DNA of 27,230 nt from the NCBI GenBank assembly GCA_046719715.1, contig JBDNCJ010000044.1, positions 1 to 27,230 of the forward strand, written 5' to 3'. Under the pieces are notes generated by a model. It worked only from the letters and a program-made list of their open reading frames with translations, was not told the origin of the DNA and made no database searches. Both the position numbers and the translations under genes were made by a program. This DNA is from JANWWM01 sp046719715 (GTDB lineage: Bacteria; Bacteroidota; Chlorobiia; Chlorobiales; Thermochlorobacteraceae). Numbering within the stretch: position 1 is the stretch's first letter; each line of letters starts with the position of its first letter. This document shows positions 14,097-22,691 of the stretch, piece by piece.

Positions 14097-16208
14097 ATGA
14101 ATCACTCAAATCACACATTCAAACGCACACTTGTTACAACCGCACTTCCCTACGCAAACGGACCTTTACATCTTGGGCATTTAACGGGCACCTACATTCC
14201 TGCCGATATTTTCGTACGATATAAGCGGCTTCGCGGCGAAGACATCATTCACATCGGCGGAAGCGACGAGCACGGCGTTCCAATCACGATTCAAGCCGAT
14301 AAAGAAGGCGTTTCACCAAAAGAAATCGTCGACCGCTACCACGCCTTGCACAAAGCCGTTCTTGAAAAACTCAATATCGCCATCGATAACTTCTCGCGCA
14401 CCTCGCTTCCGATTCATCACCAAACCACGCAGGAGTTTTTCCTCGATTTTGAACGGCGCGGCGTGCTTGTCAAAAAAATCGAGCAACAGTTTTTCGATGA
14501 AGCCAAACAGCAATTCTTGCCCGACCGCTACGTGATTGGCACTTGTCCCGTCTGCCAATTTCCCGAAGCCAACGGCGACCAATGCGAAAACTGCGGCACA
14601 TACCTTTCCGCCACCGAACTCATCAATCCCAAAAGCAAACTTTCAGGCAACACACCGATTCTGAAAGAAACACTCCACTGGTATTTTCCACTTGGCAAGT
14701 ATCAAGACTTTTTAGAACAATTGATTGCTTCACACGAGCGCGATTGGCGAACAAATGTGATTAACTACGCACGAACTTGGCTCAAACAAGGTTTGAGCGA
14801 GCGCGCCATTACGCGCGATTTGAGTTGGGGCGTACCCGTGCCGATTCAAAGCGATGAAGCCAAAGGCAAAGTGATTTACGTGTGGTTCGACGCCGTGCTT
14901 GGCTACATCTCCTCCACAAAAGAGTGGGCGCAAAAGTGCGGCGAGCCTGAAAAGTGGCGCACCTATTGGCAACAGCCCGACACGCGCCTCGTTCACTTCA
15001 TTGGCAAAGACAACGTCGTTTTCCATGCGATTATGTTTCCTGCTATGCTCAAAGCATGGAACGATGGCAATCCCGATGCGCAATACATCATCGTTGATAA
15101 TCTTCCCGCATCGGAGTTCATCAACATTGAAGGAAAAAAATTCTCGAAGTCGCGTGGCTATGCGATTTATGCGCATGAGTTTTTGGAAAAATTCCCCGCC
15201 GATACGCTTCGCTACATCATCGCCGCCAATTATCCCGAACATCGCGATTCAGATTTCAGTTGGACAGATTTTCAAAATCGCGTGAACGGCGAACTTGCCG
15301 ATACGCTCGGAAATTTCGTTAAACGCGCCATCGATTTCACGAACTCAAAATTTGACGGCGCAGTGCCCGCCGAGTGTTCGCTTAACGATTGGAACAGCAT
15401 CGGAATTGATTGGAAGCAAACATTTAACGAGTTAGAAAACTTGTTCGAGGGGATTCACATTCGCGATGCATGTTTCAAAGCGATGGAAGTTGCGCGCGTT
15501 GCAAATAAGTTTCTCACCGACACAGAGCCTTGGAAGACTTACAAAACCGACCGCGAACAATCGGCAAAAGCCATCGCGCTTTCGCTCAATCTTTGCCACA
15601 CGATTGCGACGATTTTCTCACCGATTCTGCCCGATGCCTGTGATAAAATTTTCAAGATGCTCAATGTTAAAGAGCGCGCTTGGGAGAACGCCAAACTGCC
15701 GAAACTTCCCGCAGGACACCGTCTTTCAGGCGTTTCAGAAGTGCTGTTCAGAAAAATTGAGGATAAAGACATCGCGCCTGAACTTGAAAAAATCGATAAA
15801 CTCGTTCAAGAGTTTGCGCAAAAGGAGCAACAAAAAGTCCAACAAGAATCCTTACAAAAATCTTCAATTCCCGACGTTAAGCCTACGATTACGATTGAAG
15901 ATTTCGAGAAAATCGATTTGCGCGTCGCTACGGTTTTGGCGAGTGAGAAAGTGCCGCGCGCCGATAAACTTTTGAAACTGACCTTAAAACTCGGCAACGA
16001 AGAGCGCGTGATTTTATCAGGCATTGCGGAGCATTACGCACCCGAAGACATGGTCGGCAAGCATGTGATTGTCGTTGCTAATCTCGCTCCTCGCAAAATG
16101 CGCGGCATTGAGTCGCAGGGCATGCTGTTAGCCGTTACGGATTCTACGGGGAAAGTTCGCGTGATTGAAGCCAGCGACGAATCGCTCAATGGTATGCCCG
16201 TGAAATAA
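14097..16208 (+). CDS. metG: Methionyl-tRNA synthetase with C-terminal tRNA-binding domain
   Basis: This 703-residue class I aminoacyl-tRNA synthetase charges tRNA-Met for initiation and elongation. The Rossmann core starts TTALPYANGPLHLGHLTGTY with the HIGH-type signature HLGH at 25-28 and IHIGGSDEHGVPI. The zinc knuckle has four cysteines, C150, C153, C163 and C166 (CPVCQFPEANGDQCENC). The KMSKS-type loop is KKFSKSRG (348-354). After the anticodon-binding helical domain and a Lys/Gln-rich linker (~570-600), residues ~600-703 form an EMAP-II/Trbp111-like tRNA-binding domain (IEDFEKIDLRVATVLASEKV, ANLAPRKMRGIESQGM) that promotes dimerisation. Length and order are standard for the MetG1 type. 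It ends 48 nt from the convergent permease gene. Confidence 0.97.
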   Translation: MNHSNHTFKRTLVTTALPYANGPLHLGHLTGTYIPADIFVRYKRLRGEDIIHIGGSDEHGVPITIQADKEGVSPKEIVDRYHALHKAVLEKLNIAIDNFSRTSLPIHHQTTQEFFLDFERRGVLVKKIEQQFFDEAKQQFLPDRYVIGTCPVCQFPEANGDQCENCGTYLSATELINPKSKLSGNTPILKETLHWYFPLGKYQDFLEQLIASHERDWRTNVINYARTWLKQGLSERAITRDLSWGVPVPIQSDEAKGKVIYVWFDAVLGYISSTKEWAQKCGEPEKWRTYWQQPDTRLVHFIGKDNVVFHAIMFPAMLKAWNDGNPDAQYIIVDNLPASEFINIEGKKFSKSRGYAIYAHEFLEKFPADTLRYIIAANYPEHRDSDFSWTDFQNRVNGELADTLGNFVKRAIDFTNSKFDGAVPAECSLNDWNSIGIDWKQTFNELENLFEGIHIRDACFKAMEVARVANKFLTDTEPWKTYKTDREQSAKAIALSLNLCHTIATIFSPILPDACDKIFKMLNVKERAWENAKLPKLPAGHRLSGVSEVLFRKIEDKDIAPELEKIDKLVQEFAQKEQQKVQQESLQKSSIPDVKPTITIEDFEKIDLRVATVLASEKVPRADKLLKLTLKLGNEERVILSGIAEHYAPEDMVGKHVIVVANLAPRKMRGIESQGMLLAVTDSTGKVRVIEASDESLNGMPVK

Positions 16209-16256
16209 TACCAAAGTAACTTGAAGAGAATCACGTTTTCCATCATTGCCATAGCA

Positions 16257-18815
16257 CTATGTTTCGCGCCTCAAGACTTCGAGCGGCGAATGGGTATGAA
16301 CGCCCCGACTGCCCTGCACGCCGATTCCCACCGTGAGCGCACTCATCACAAGCGCCGTGATGAGCATCGGCAAAAGATTCGGCACGAATGTGAAGTTGAA
16401 GACCGTGTAGGCTAAAATCATGCTTGCCGCCGCCGCCAGCACCACGCCTGAAAGCGAGGCAAGCAATCCGAGCAAGAGATATTCAACCGTCATGATTGAA
16501 ACCACCTGCGCACGTATCGCACCGAGCGTCCGTAGTAAAACGCTTTCGCGCATGCGTTGAAAGCGGCTAATCAAGACCGAGCCGATGAGCACGGCAACCC
16601 CTGTGAAAATGCTGAAGAGCGCCATAAACTCAATGACGAGCGAGACTTTATCCAAAATCGAATCCACCGTTGAGAGAATTAACCCTAAGTCAATCGCGGA
16701 AACGTTCGGGAACGCTTCGACCATCGCTTGTTGAATGTCGGCGGCGTGTTCGTCGTTACTTGCCCGCGTAAGCACAGCATAAAACTGCGGCGCATCTTCC
16801 AGAACGCCCGTCGGAAAGAGGATTGAAAACGACGGCTGTATGCGCCTGAAATCCACTTTGCGCACGCTTCCCACATAGCACTTGACGGTCACGCCTTGCA
16901 CGTCGAAGGAGATTTCATCGTTCAAATCCACTTGCAAGGATTGCGCTAAAAATTCGTTGATGGAAATTTTAATGCTGTCGTTGGGCGATTTGACGGGCTT
17001 GTTCACTTCGCCTTTGAGAAGCGTTTCGGTTTCGTTGAGCGTATCACGGTAGGAGACGCGGTATTCCCAAAGCCACGCGCCTTTAACGGTGGAGTCGCGC
17101 CGCGCTTCGGCAACGGTTTTTCCTTTCACTGACGCAATGCGCATCGTAACAATCGGAATGGTTCGCATCACCGGCGCATCGATGGCGGTAAGCAATTCCT
17201 CTACGCTTTCGCGTTGGTCGCTTTGCACATCGAAGAAAACAAGGTTGGGTTGATTTTCTTTTGATGTGAGTTCCACTTGCGCAATAAGCATGGCTTGAAG
17301 CAAATACATTAGCGAAATCAGCATCGTGCCGAAGCCAAGCGAGAGAATCAGCGTCAGCGTTTGGTTGTTGGGTCGGTAAAGGTTCGCCAAGCCTTGTCGC
17401 CAAACATAGTTCCAACGCTTCGGGAAAAATTTTCGCGCGCCCAACATCGTGTATTTCGCAACGAGTGCAAGCAGCCCGAAGGAAACCCCCAGCCCAAGCG
17501 TAATGAACGCCCCTTGCTTTAATCGCGCGCCGAATGAGAGCGTGCCATCGGTTTGCAGCGTCGCAAAGAGCAACACAATAAGCGCGATGCACACAAACAC
17601 CACATAACGTAAGCCGTCTTGTTGGATTTTTTCATCTTCAACCGACGCACGAAGCACAAGAAGAGGCGAAATGTTTCGCACGGCAAGCAACGGCAACAGC
17701 GCGAAGGCTATCGACATCAATAGTCCAATCGACACACCAACCCCGATTGCCGAAATCGAGACCAAAAACTCGACTTGAATCGGGAGAAAGTCTCCAAGCA
17801 ATCTCGGCAGAAATGCGCTGACCAACACGCCAAGCGTTGCCCCGACGCTTACGCCAATGAAGCCCATTGCGAACGTTTGAATCAAGTAAATCGCAAATGC
17901 TTGCGCTGATGATGCGCCCATACAGCGAAGCGCGGCAACGGTTTGCAATTTTTGCTTTACATACACATTCACCGCGCTCGCTACGCCCACACTTCCGAGT
18001 AGCAAGGCGATAAATCCAACAAGGTTGAGAAAGCGATAGAGATTTTCCAATGTTCTGCCGAGCGTTGCCTGACGCTCTTCGGCGGTTGTTGCCGTAGCAG
18101 AGGTCAAGTTGAGAATGGGTTTGAGCGAATCGGCGACGGCTTTCGCGCTTATTGGACTCGGCAGTTTGAAAAAGGCTTTGTAAGTCACGCGGCTTCCGAC
18201 TTGAATCAAGTTCGTTGAATCCACATACGTCGGCGGGATATACACTCTCGGACCAATCACCGATGCCACTGCCGCTTCGCCGGGCACTTCTTTTAAAATT
18301 CCGCTAACAAGAAAACTTACGTCGCCGATTTTAACGCTGTCGCCTTGCACAACGCCGAATTGAATGGCGAGCGTGTTATCGATGAGCGCGTTTCGCCCTG
18401 TGTTGAGTGTTTTGTAGGCGGATTTCGGGTCGGTTTCAATCGCGCCGTAAAACGGGAAATCGCCTGTAACGGCGCGAATCTGCGAGAGCCGCGTCTTGGA
18501 TTGTTTCGGAAAAGAGACCATTGAACCGAAAGAAATTTCACGCGCAATTTCTGCTTTCTGGCTGAGCGAATCGATGGCGTGTTCAAGTTCTTTTGAAAAC
18601 GGCTGGCGCGATTCAATCGCAAGGTCTGCGCCCAAAAGCGACTTAGCTTGCGTGCTAACGGCACGCTCCAAACTTTCGCCGAGCGAATTGACAGCAACAA
18701 GCGCCGCCGTGCCCAGAATGATTGATGAAATAAAGAGAAAAAGCCTTTGGCGATGTGTACGGCTGTCGCGCCATGCCATCACCCAAGTCCAACGATTAAA
18801 CAAACTTGCCCTCAT
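16257..18815 (-). CDS. FtsX-family ABC permease, YbbP-like
   Basis: This 852-residue permease is of the MacB/FtsX superfamily. It has the YbbP layout of two FtsX units joined by extra helices, about ten membrane segments in total. Helix 1 is FLFISSIILGTAALVAVNSL (about 26-45). A large periplasmic domain covers ~46-260, and the first FtsX helices span ~265-380 (FIALLLGSVGVASAVNVYV, TFAMGFIGVSVGATLGVLV). Central helices lie at ~400-515, a second periplasmic domain at ~520-730, and the final three helices at ~735-840. In E. coli the YbbA-YbbP pair is poorly characterised; such machines are thought to extract lipids or lipoproteins from the membrane. Its ATG overlaps the stop of the ATPase gene (ATGA at 18812-18815), so the two are made as a unit. 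Confidence 0.93.
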   Translation of the reverse strand: MRASLFNRWTWVMAWRDSRTHRQRLFLFISSIILGTAALVAVNSLGESLERAVSTQAKSLLGADLAIESRQPFSKELEHAIDSLSQKAEIAREISFGSMVSFPKQSKTRLSQIRAVTGDFPFYGAIETDPKSAYKTLNTGRNALIDNTLAIQFGVVQGDSVKIGDVSFLVSGILKEVPGEAAVASVIGPRVYIPPTYVDSTNLIQVGSRVTYKAFFKLPSPISAKAVADSLKPILNLTSATATTAEERQATLGRTLENLYRFLNLVGFIALLLGSVGVASAVNVYVKQKLQTVAALRCMGASSAQAFAIYLIQTFAMGFIGVSVGATLGVLVSAFLPRLLGDFLPIQVEFLVSISAIGVGVSIGLLMSIAFALLPLLAVRNISPLLVLRASVEDEKIQQDGLRYVVFVCIALIVLLFATLQTDGTLSFGARLKQGAFITLGLGVSFGLLALVAKYTMLGARKFFPKRWNYVWRQGLANLYRPNNQTLTLILSLGFGTMLISLMYLLQAMLIAQVELTSKENQPNLVFFDVQSDQRESVEELLTAIDAPVMRTIPIVTMRIASVKGKTVAEARRDSTVKGAWLWEYRVSYRDTLNETETLLKGEVNKPVKSPNDSIKISINEFLAQSLQVDLNDEISFDVQGVTVKCYVGSVRKVDFRRIQPSFSILFPTGVLEDAPQFYAVLTRASNDEHAADIQQAMVEAFPNVSAIDLGLILSTVDSILDKVSLVIEFMALFSIFTGVAVLIGSVLISRFQRMRESVLLRTLGAIRAQVVSIMTVEYLLLGLLASLSGVVLAAAASMILAYTVFNFTFVPNLLPMLITALVMSALTVGIGVQGSRGVHTHSPLEVLRRET

Positions 18816-19531
18816 ATCGTGGTTGGGTTAAAATTTTCTTTTTGCATCTCGTTCATTTCGTCAGAGACGACGGAGCCGTTTTTCAGGCGAATGATGCGCT
18901 CCGTTTTTCGGGCGAGTTCAAGGTTATGCGTAACAAGAACGAGCGTCGTATTCGCTTCACGATTGAGTTCGAAGAGAAGCGACTCGATTTTTTCGCTGGT
19001 CTCTCCGTCTAAATTTCCCGTTGGTTCATCGGCGAAAAGAATTTTCGGGCGATTGATGAACGAGCGCGCAATCGCGACACGCTGTTGCTCTCCGCCGCTG
19101 AGTTGGGTCGGATAGTGATTGAGGCGTTTTTCCAGACCGACGCGCTCAAGCAGTTCAATCGCATCTTTTTCATTGACGCGCTCGCCGCGCAATTCCATCG
19201 GCACAAGCACGTTTTCAAGCGCAGTGAGCGTTGGAATGAGTTGAAAATTTTGGAAGACAAATCCGACGAATTGATTGCGAACTTTGGCGCGTTCATCTTC
19301 GGAGAGCGCGTCAATCGTAACGCCGCAAAGCGACACCGTGCCGCTGGTTTGTCTATCCAATCCCGCGCACAATCCAAGCAACGTCGTTTTTCCGCTTCCT
19401 GATGGACCGACAATCGCGCACGAATCGCCTTCATTCAGACTGAAATTGACACGACTAAGCACCGTAAGCGTTTGCTCGCCGCTGTGGTAAGTTTTGGTTA
19501 AGTCTTGAACGGAAAGAATCGTTTGGCTCAT
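18812..19531 (-). CDS. ABC transporter ATPase, YbbA/LolD-like
   Basis: This 239-residue nucleotide-binding protein powers the adjacent FtsX-type permease. Visible are Walker A GPSGSGKTT (42-50), the Q-loop in FVFQNFQLIP (91-100), the signature LSGGEQQRVAIARS (144-157), Walker B ILFADEPTGNLD (164-175) and the switch His in LVTHN (H202). The sequence belongs to the LolD/MacB/YbbA group. YbbA is chosen because the partner is an ~850-residue YbbP-like permease and a TesA-like hydrolase is divergently encoded, as in E. coli. It starts at the ATG at 19529-19531. The permease ATG overlaps its stop, indicating translational coupling. Promoter elements should lie in 19532-19735. Confidence 0.95.
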   Translation of the reverse strand: MSQTILSVQDLTKTYHSGEQTLTVLSRVNFSLNEGDSCAIVGPSGSGKTTLLGLCAGLDRQTSGTVSLCGVTIDALSEDERAKVRNQFVGFVFQNFQLIPTLTALENVLVPMELRGERVNEKDAIELLERVGLEKRLNHYPTQLSGGEQQRVAIARSFINRPKILFADEPTGNLDGETSEKIESLLFELNREANTTLVLVTHNLELARKTERIIRLKNGSVVSDEMNEMQKENFNPTTI

Positions 19532-19600
19532 GGTTGTGATGATTCGTTGAGAAATTTTTATGGCGATGTTGCATGAGGAACACGCTCGCTTTTCGATAGG

Positions 19601-19634
19601 CGTTGAATAACTTTTTGCGTTGAATAACTTTTTG
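19601..19634. repeat. Perfect tandem 17-mer in the ybbA-tesA divergent promoter region
   Basis: CGTTGAATAACTTTTTG occurs twice head to tail (19601-19617 and 19618-19634). Each copy contains TAACTTTTTG, close to a -7-like box. It may be a duplicated promoter or operator site serving either divergent gene. The rest of the 204-nt gap holds a TAATTTTG box (19666-19673) and a small hairpin. Confidence 0.75.
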
Positions 19635-19665
19635 TTAAGGTGTTATCGACTTTGATTTGATTCGT

Positions 19666-19673
19666 TAATTTTG
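19666..19673 (+). promoter_or_regulatory. Possible -7 box (TAATTTTG) for tesA
   Basis: A perfect TAnnTTTG match, 62 nt upstream of the tesA ATG. No good -33 box is visible at the standard distance. The predicted leader contains a 6-bp hairpin, AACCTT/AAGGTT (19704-19720), near the start codon. Confidence 0.4.
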
Positions 19674-19735
19674 CTCTGCACTAAATTACTTCACATAAAC
19701 CGAAACCTTCTTAAAAGGTTGCATTTCTTTTCGCG

Positions 19736-20368
19736 ATGCAAGTAGCATTTTTGGGCGTTCTGCTGTTCTCTTTCGCGTTTCGAACTCAAGACGAGAAAGT
19801 TGTTTTGTTTTTAGGCAATAGCCTTTCGGCAGGCTTTGGGCTTGATGTTGCGCAAGCGTTCCCGTCGCTCATTCAAGAAAAAATCCAACAAGAAAAGTTA
19901 CCGTTTAAGGTTGTCAATGCGGGGCTTTCGGGAGAGACGACGGCAGGCGGCTTACGCCGAATTGATTGGCTCTTGAAGCAAAAGGTCGACGTCTTGGTCA
20001 TTGAACTTGGCGGCAACGACGGACTTCGCGGGGTTGCACCATCAGAGACGCAAAAAAACTTGCAAGGTATTATCGATAAAATGCGCGAGAAAAATCCCGA
20101 TGCGCAAATCATTCTTGCGGGCATGCAAGCGCCACCGAACATGGGGCAAGATTACACCGAAAAATTCCGCGCCGTTTTTCCCGCGCTCGCAAAGAAAAAC
20201 TCGATTGAACTGATTCCCTTTTTGCTTGAAGGCGTTGCCGGAAATCCGCGCCTCAACTTGCCCGACGGCATTCACCCGACCGCCGAAGGACATCAAATCG
20301 TCGCTGAAACGATATGGAAATCGCTTAAACCCGTCTTATCACGAACCGCATCAGCACAACACAAATGA
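19736..20368 (+). CDS. tesA: TesA-like SGNH hydrolase (thioesterase/arylesterase/lysophospholipase)
   Basis: This 210-residue SGNH/GDSL hydrolase acts on acyl esters or thioesters. The N-terminus MQVAFLGVLLFSFAF is hydrophobic and short, a probable signal or anchor segment. Block I reads FLGNSLSAGFGLD with nucleophile S29; the usual Asp of GDSL is Asn here. Block II is the Gly of NAGLSGETT, block III GGNDG has the oxyanion Asn94, and block V DGIHP holds D177 and H180. All catalytic residues are present. It is divergent from the YbbA-YbbP genes, as in E. coli tesA, and its TGA overlaps the ATG of the TPR kinase (ATGA at 20365-20368). The true substrate is not known. Confidence 0.92.
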   Translation: MQVAFLGVLLFSFAFRTQDEKVVLFLGNSLSAGFGLDVAQAFPSLIQEKIQQEKLPFKVVNAGLSGETTAGGLRRIDWLLKQKVDVLVIELGGNDGLRGVAPSETQKNLQGIIDKMREKNPDAQIILAGMQAPPNMGQDYTEKFRAVFPALAKKNSIELIPFLLEGVAGNPRLNLPDGIHPTAEGHQIVAETIWKSLKPVLSRTASAQHK

Positions 20369-22215
20369 TTACCGCCGAAGAACTTCAATCGCGCCTACGC
20401 GGCGCAGACAACTCGCAACAAACGATTGACAACCTCAACGAGTCCGTTTGGGAAATGAGCCGCAACGACCCCAAGCACGGCATCACGCTTTGCCACCTGA
20501 TTGAGAAGTGGTCGCGCGAAGCCGACTATCCGAAAGGCATCGCTAAAGCCCTACGCAACCGCGCGCTCTGCCATCAACGGCTCTCGAGCTACGAACTTGC
20601 GCTCAAAGATTTGAACGAAGCCGCCCGCCTTTTCAGAGAGTTGAACGACCTTTCCGGCGAAGCCAGCACGCTCAATACCAGTGGACTCATTTTCATGGAA
20701 CTCGGCGAATACGCCAAAGCGATGGAATGCTTCGACCAAGCCCTGCCGAAATACGAAACCCTCAATTACACCATCGGGATTGCTTCAACCACTTCGAGCA
20801 TCGGACACATTTCGGTCATTTCAGGCGAACAGGAACTCGCGCTCGATTACTTCAAAAAAAGTTTACGACTTTATCGCAGCATCAGCGAAACGCGCGGCGA
20901 GGCGTCTGTGCTCGTCAGCATTGGCAATGTGTATGCAACGTTGAACGCGCAAACTGAAGCCCTTAAATGCTACCGCGAAAGCCTTGCGCTTTATGAGCGC
21001 ACCAAAGACTCACAAGGAAAAGCCGTCGCGTTGCGCAACGTCGGTTCGGTTTATGCTACAATCGGTGAAGCGTCAGAGGCACTCTCGCATTATGAACAAA
21101 GCCTCAACATCATGCGCGAAGTCGGCGATAAGCGCGGCGAAGCCTCTGTGTTGCTTGCACTCGCGAATCTCTATCTTAAAAGTGGAACCGTTGAGCAACA
21201 TTTTTCCCTCGTCAAATCTCATTTGGATAGCGCGCTTCCGATTGCCGAATCCATCAAAGCCAAAGCTCTCATTTACGAAGTACATCGCAGTTATGCTGAG
21301 ATGTATGAACAGATGAGCGATTTCAAGAGCGCACTCTTTCATCACAAGGCGTTTTTGAACGTCAAAGAAAGTTTGATGAGCGAAGAGGCTCGTAAGAAAT
21401 TGCGCAATCAACAAATCACCAACGCGATTGAAAAGTCAGAAAAAGAAGCCGAACTTTATCGACTCAAAAATCAAGAACTTTCCGAAGCCAATCGTGCCCT
21501 TAAAGAACTCAACGACCTTAAAACCGAACTCATGGGCTTTGCCGCGCACGACCTCAAAGCCCCGCTTCAATCCATCATGACTTTCGCCGAACTTATTCAA
21601 GCCTCTTCGGGCGATAAAAGCGCGGTTGAAGAATTTTCGCAAAACATCTTCAACGCATCAGAGCGCATGTTCAACCTCGTCAAAAGCCTCTTGCAATCCA
21701 CCGCGATTGAACTCGGAAAAATTGAACTCAATTCACATATCGCCAATGTTTCAAGCCTCGTGCAAAATGCCGTTGTCCAAAACCTTCCAAAAGCCGTTCT
21801 CAAAGGGCAAGACATTCAATCCGACATCGCCGATACGCTCCTTGCAAATCTTGACTCTGAACGCTTCACCGAAGTTTTAGAAAATCTTATTTCCAACGCG
21901 ATTAAATACACGCCGTCGGGAAAGAACATTTTCGTCAAATGCGAAAAGAAACCGTCGCGACGCCTTCAACGGTCGGGCGAGTCAGTTTTCGTTTCAGTCA
22001 AAGATGAAGGGCAAGGATTAAGCGAAGAGGATATGCAAAAACTTTTCGGACGCTTCCAAAAACTTTCCTCTCAACCGACGGCGGGCGAACACTCGTCAGG
22101 ACTTGGGCTTTACATTTCAAAAAAATATATCGAAATGATGGGCGGCAAAATTTGGGCAGAATCCGAAGGCAAAGATAAAGGCGCAACTTTCTTCATTGAA
22201 TTGCCAGCCGTTTAA
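20365..22215 (+). CDS. Soluble TPR-sensor histidine kinase
   Basis: This 616-residue protein has no signal peptide or transmembrane helix. Residues ~50-300 are six or so tetratricopeptide repeats (ASTLNTSGLIFMELGEYAKA, GEASVLVSIGNVYATLNAQT, GKAVALRNVGSVYATIGEAS) that probably sense a partner protein. A coiled coil at ~345-385 (KSEKEAELYRLKNQEL) leads into a HisKA domain with GFAAHDLKAPLQS (phospho-acceptor H395), then a HATPase domain with the N-box ENLISNAIKYTPSG (N511), DEGQGLSEED, and SSGLGLYISKKYIEMMGGKI. No receiver domain is fused and no response regulator is adjacent. It starts within the tesA stop codon (ATGA overlap) and ends on a TTAA shared with the convergent sixA. Confidence 0.94.
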   Translation: MITAEELQSRLRGADNSQQTIDNLNESVWEMSRNDPKHGITLCHLIEKWSREADYPKGIAKALRNRALCHQRLSSYELALKDLNEAARLFRELNDLSGEASTLNTSGLIFMELGEYAKAMECFDQALPKYETLNYTIGIASTTSSIGHISVISGEQELALDYFKKSLRLYRSISETRGEASVLVSIGNVYATLNAQTEALKCYRESLALYERTKDSQGKAVALRNVGSVYATIGEASEALSHYEQSLNIMREVGDKRGEASVLLALANLYLKSGTVEQHFSLVKSHLDSALPIAESIKAKALIYEVHRSYAEMYEQMSDFKSALFHHKAFLNVKESLMSEEARKKLRNQQITNAIEKSEKEAELYRLKNQELSEANRALKELNDLKTELMGFAAHDLKAPLQSIMTFAELIQASSGDKSAVEEFSQNIFNASERMFNLVKSLLQSTAIELGKIELNSHIANVSSLVQNAVVQNLPKAVLKGQDIQSDIADTLLANLDSERFTEVLENLISNAIKYTPSGKNIFVKCEKKPSRRLQRSGESVFVSVKDEGQGLSEEDMQKLFGRFQKLSSQPTAGEHSSGLGLYISKKYIEMMGGKIWAESEGKDKGATFFIELPAV

Positions 22216-22691
22216 GGCAAGTCGTTCGGCGAAAGGAGCAGTTGCAAATCGCCACCGATTAAGTTCGCGCCGATGCGCACCACCGCAAGCGTGCATGGCT
22301 CAAAATGAAATTGTGCATGATGCTCCCCGCTAATCAGCGTTGAGATGAGTTTCGTCAAAGTGGGTTGATGGGCGACAACGGCTAAACTATCAACATCTTT
22401 ATGCTTGCTCAACACTTCCAGATACGTTCGCACGCCGAAGTCGGTTGAAAGTTCATTGACCGATTTTTTTTCGCACGCTAAATTCGCCGTCAATATCTCC
22501 GCCGTTTGCGTTGCACGCACAAGCGGGCTGTGCAAGAGCAGTCGGACACGATGCTTTTTTGATTTCAAATACGCACCGAGTTTTTCTGCGTCATGCCGTC
22601 CTTTTTCGGTCAATCGCCGTTCTTCATCGCGGAACACGCCGTTTTTACCGATGTCTTCGGCTTCTCCGTGCCGAAAGATGTAGAGTTTCAT
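22212..22691 (-). CDS. sixA: SixA-type phosphohistidine phosphatase
   Basis: This 159-residue protein is of the histidine phosphatase superfamily. The catalytic RHG is at residues 7-9 (LYIFRHGEAED). DEERRLTEKGRHDAEKLGAY, then LLHSPLVRATQTAEIL, supplies the second Arg, and VVAHQPTLTKLI carries the second catalytic His. Short size and this pattern fit SixA, which in E. coli removes phosphate from phosphohistidine in phosphorelay (ArcB HPt) and phosphotransfer (PTS NPr) proteins. It ends on the palindromic TTAA at 22212-22215, the same four bases as the stop of the convergent TPR kinase. Its ATG overlaps the stop of maf (ATGA at 22688-22691), so it belongs to the SDR-maf-sixA operon. Confidence 0.92.
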   Translation of the reverse strand: MKLYIFRHGEAEDIGKNGVFRDEERRLTEKGRHDAEKLGAYLKSKKHRVRLLLHSPLVRATQTAEILTANLACEKKSVNELSTDFGVRTYLEVLSKHKDVDSLAVVAHQPTLTKLISTLISGEHHAQFHFEPCTLAVVRIGANLIGGDLQLLLSPNDLP

